Shown in pieces: positions 63,765 through 64,000 of a stretch of 64,000 bases of DNA. Made by a program: the position numbers and the translations under genes. Every line of letters begins with the position of its first letter. Positions within the stretch are counted from its first letter, which is position 1. The stretch lies in assembly GCF_009755665.1 (NCBI RefSeq), contig NZ_CP046622.1:3906001-3970000 (forward strand). The letters are read 5' to 3'. Under the pieces are notes generated by a model. That model saw only the letters and a list, made by a program, of their open reading frames with translations, was not told where the DNA came from and made no database searches. This DNA is from Variovorax paradoxus. GTDB taxonomy: Bacteria > Pseudomonadota > Gammaproteobacteria > Burkholderiales > Burkholderiaceae_C.

Positions 63765-64000
63765 TCAGATCGGCTTCGTCAAATACACCGCCTCGCGCCC
63801 CACGATCACGCGCTGTGCGGGCATGAAGATCGTGCACTCATCGCACGGCGCGAGAATCTCGTCCGGGCCGTTGGTGGCGATCAGCTCGCCCTTGGCAAAG
63901 GTCTCGAAGCCGATCAGCGGGCGCACGAACGCAAACTCTTCGGACTTGATGATGTGCGTCTGAAGCAGCTCGAAGCGGCGCTGCGGTCCGGGCGCGGGCG
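63765..64000 (-). CDS. Aspartoacylase/succinylglutamate desuccinylase-family protein, 3' end (partial)
   Basis: The last 78 residues of a minus-strand gene cut off by the window edge. The end reads FVRPLIGFETFAKGELIATN..ILAPCDECTIFMPAQRVIVGREAVYLTKPI, which resembles the C-terminal domain of the AstE/AspA metallo-deacylase family (M14-like). The zinc ligands would be in the missing part. The stop codon TGA is at 63765-63767. Confidence 0.6.
   Translation of the reverse strand, partial: PAPGPQRRFELLQTHIIKSEEFAFVRPLIGFETFAKGELIATNGPDEILAPCDECTIFMPAQRVIVGREAVYLTKPI

Noticed and set aside
63759..63773. Palindrome CCGATCT-N1-AGATCGG near the end of the window
   Set aside because: It overlaps the stop codon of the partial gene and has no T-tract or adjacent regulator; could be chance.

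Overview
The window looks like chromosome of a GC-rich betaproteobacterium of the Burkholderiales, most likely Comamonadaceae and Variovorax-like. This is inferred from three periplasmic Bug-type (tripartite tricarboxylate transporter) binding proteins, the gene order suhB / trmJ / cysE, the Anbu peptidase and many two-component systems. No sequence search was possible. I see no rRNA, tRNA, CRISPR array, transposase or phage gene. Layout. 1-7 kb: an NAD(P)-binding SDR protein, an orphan OmpR-type response regulator, a cation/proton antiporter, a divergent HxlR regulator / carboxymuconolactone-decarboxylase-like pair with two perfect palindromic operators, and a divergent MerR (CadR/PbrR type) / metal P-type ATPase pair. 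7-15 kb: DUF4256, cysE, trmJ, suhB, a FUSC-type membrane protein overlapping an MscS channel, then DUF418 and MarR genes that overlap. 15.5-23.3 kb: catabolic, accessory-looking genes. First come two Bug proteins and a sulfatase, with odd short tandem repeats between the genes. Next is a visibly lower-GC block with GntR, crotonase, CoA-transferase and Bug genes sharing a TGTATAC motif. 23.3-29.2 kb: a broken metallo-beta-lactamase-fold gene, a GRDP-like protein ending in five identical-length WCSLE repeats, a CHASE/PAS/GAF/GGDEF/EAL c-di-GMP protein and an HDOD protein. 29-37.6 kb: PadR plus siderophore-interacting protein, corA, a small unknown gene, then mutS, an Anbu proteasome-like peptidase, an alpha/beta hydrolase and a LuxR-type response regulator closely packed on one strand. 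37.6-42.2 kb: a trimeric autotransporter adhesin whose reading frame is broken exactly at poly-G runs, then a 7TMR-DISM sensor kinase and a second response regulator clearly paralogous to the first; the adhesin lies between the two paralogues. 42-47 kb: uppP, then a racemase-like protein, amino-acid binding protein and class III aminotransferase operon divergent from an RpiR regulator with repeated GGAAC/GTTCC sites. 47-57 kb: a four-gene MdtABC-type RND efflux operon ending in an outer-membrane lipoprotein, with a 23-bp palindrome and an 11-bp direct repeat in its promoter region. 57-64 kb: a LytS/LytTR two-component system behind two small membrane proteins, a Tyr/Pro-rich exported protein, glnS, a pseudouridine synthase without a normal start codon, an M23 peptidase and the end of an aspartoacylase-family gene. 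How it fits together: most regulators sit beside, and probably control, their neighbours (HxlR, MerR, MarR, GntR, PadR, RpiR), and several have visible palindromes in the divergent promoter. The most unusual parts are the adhesin locus with its G-tract frameshift and paired response regulators, and the WCSLE-repeat protein.
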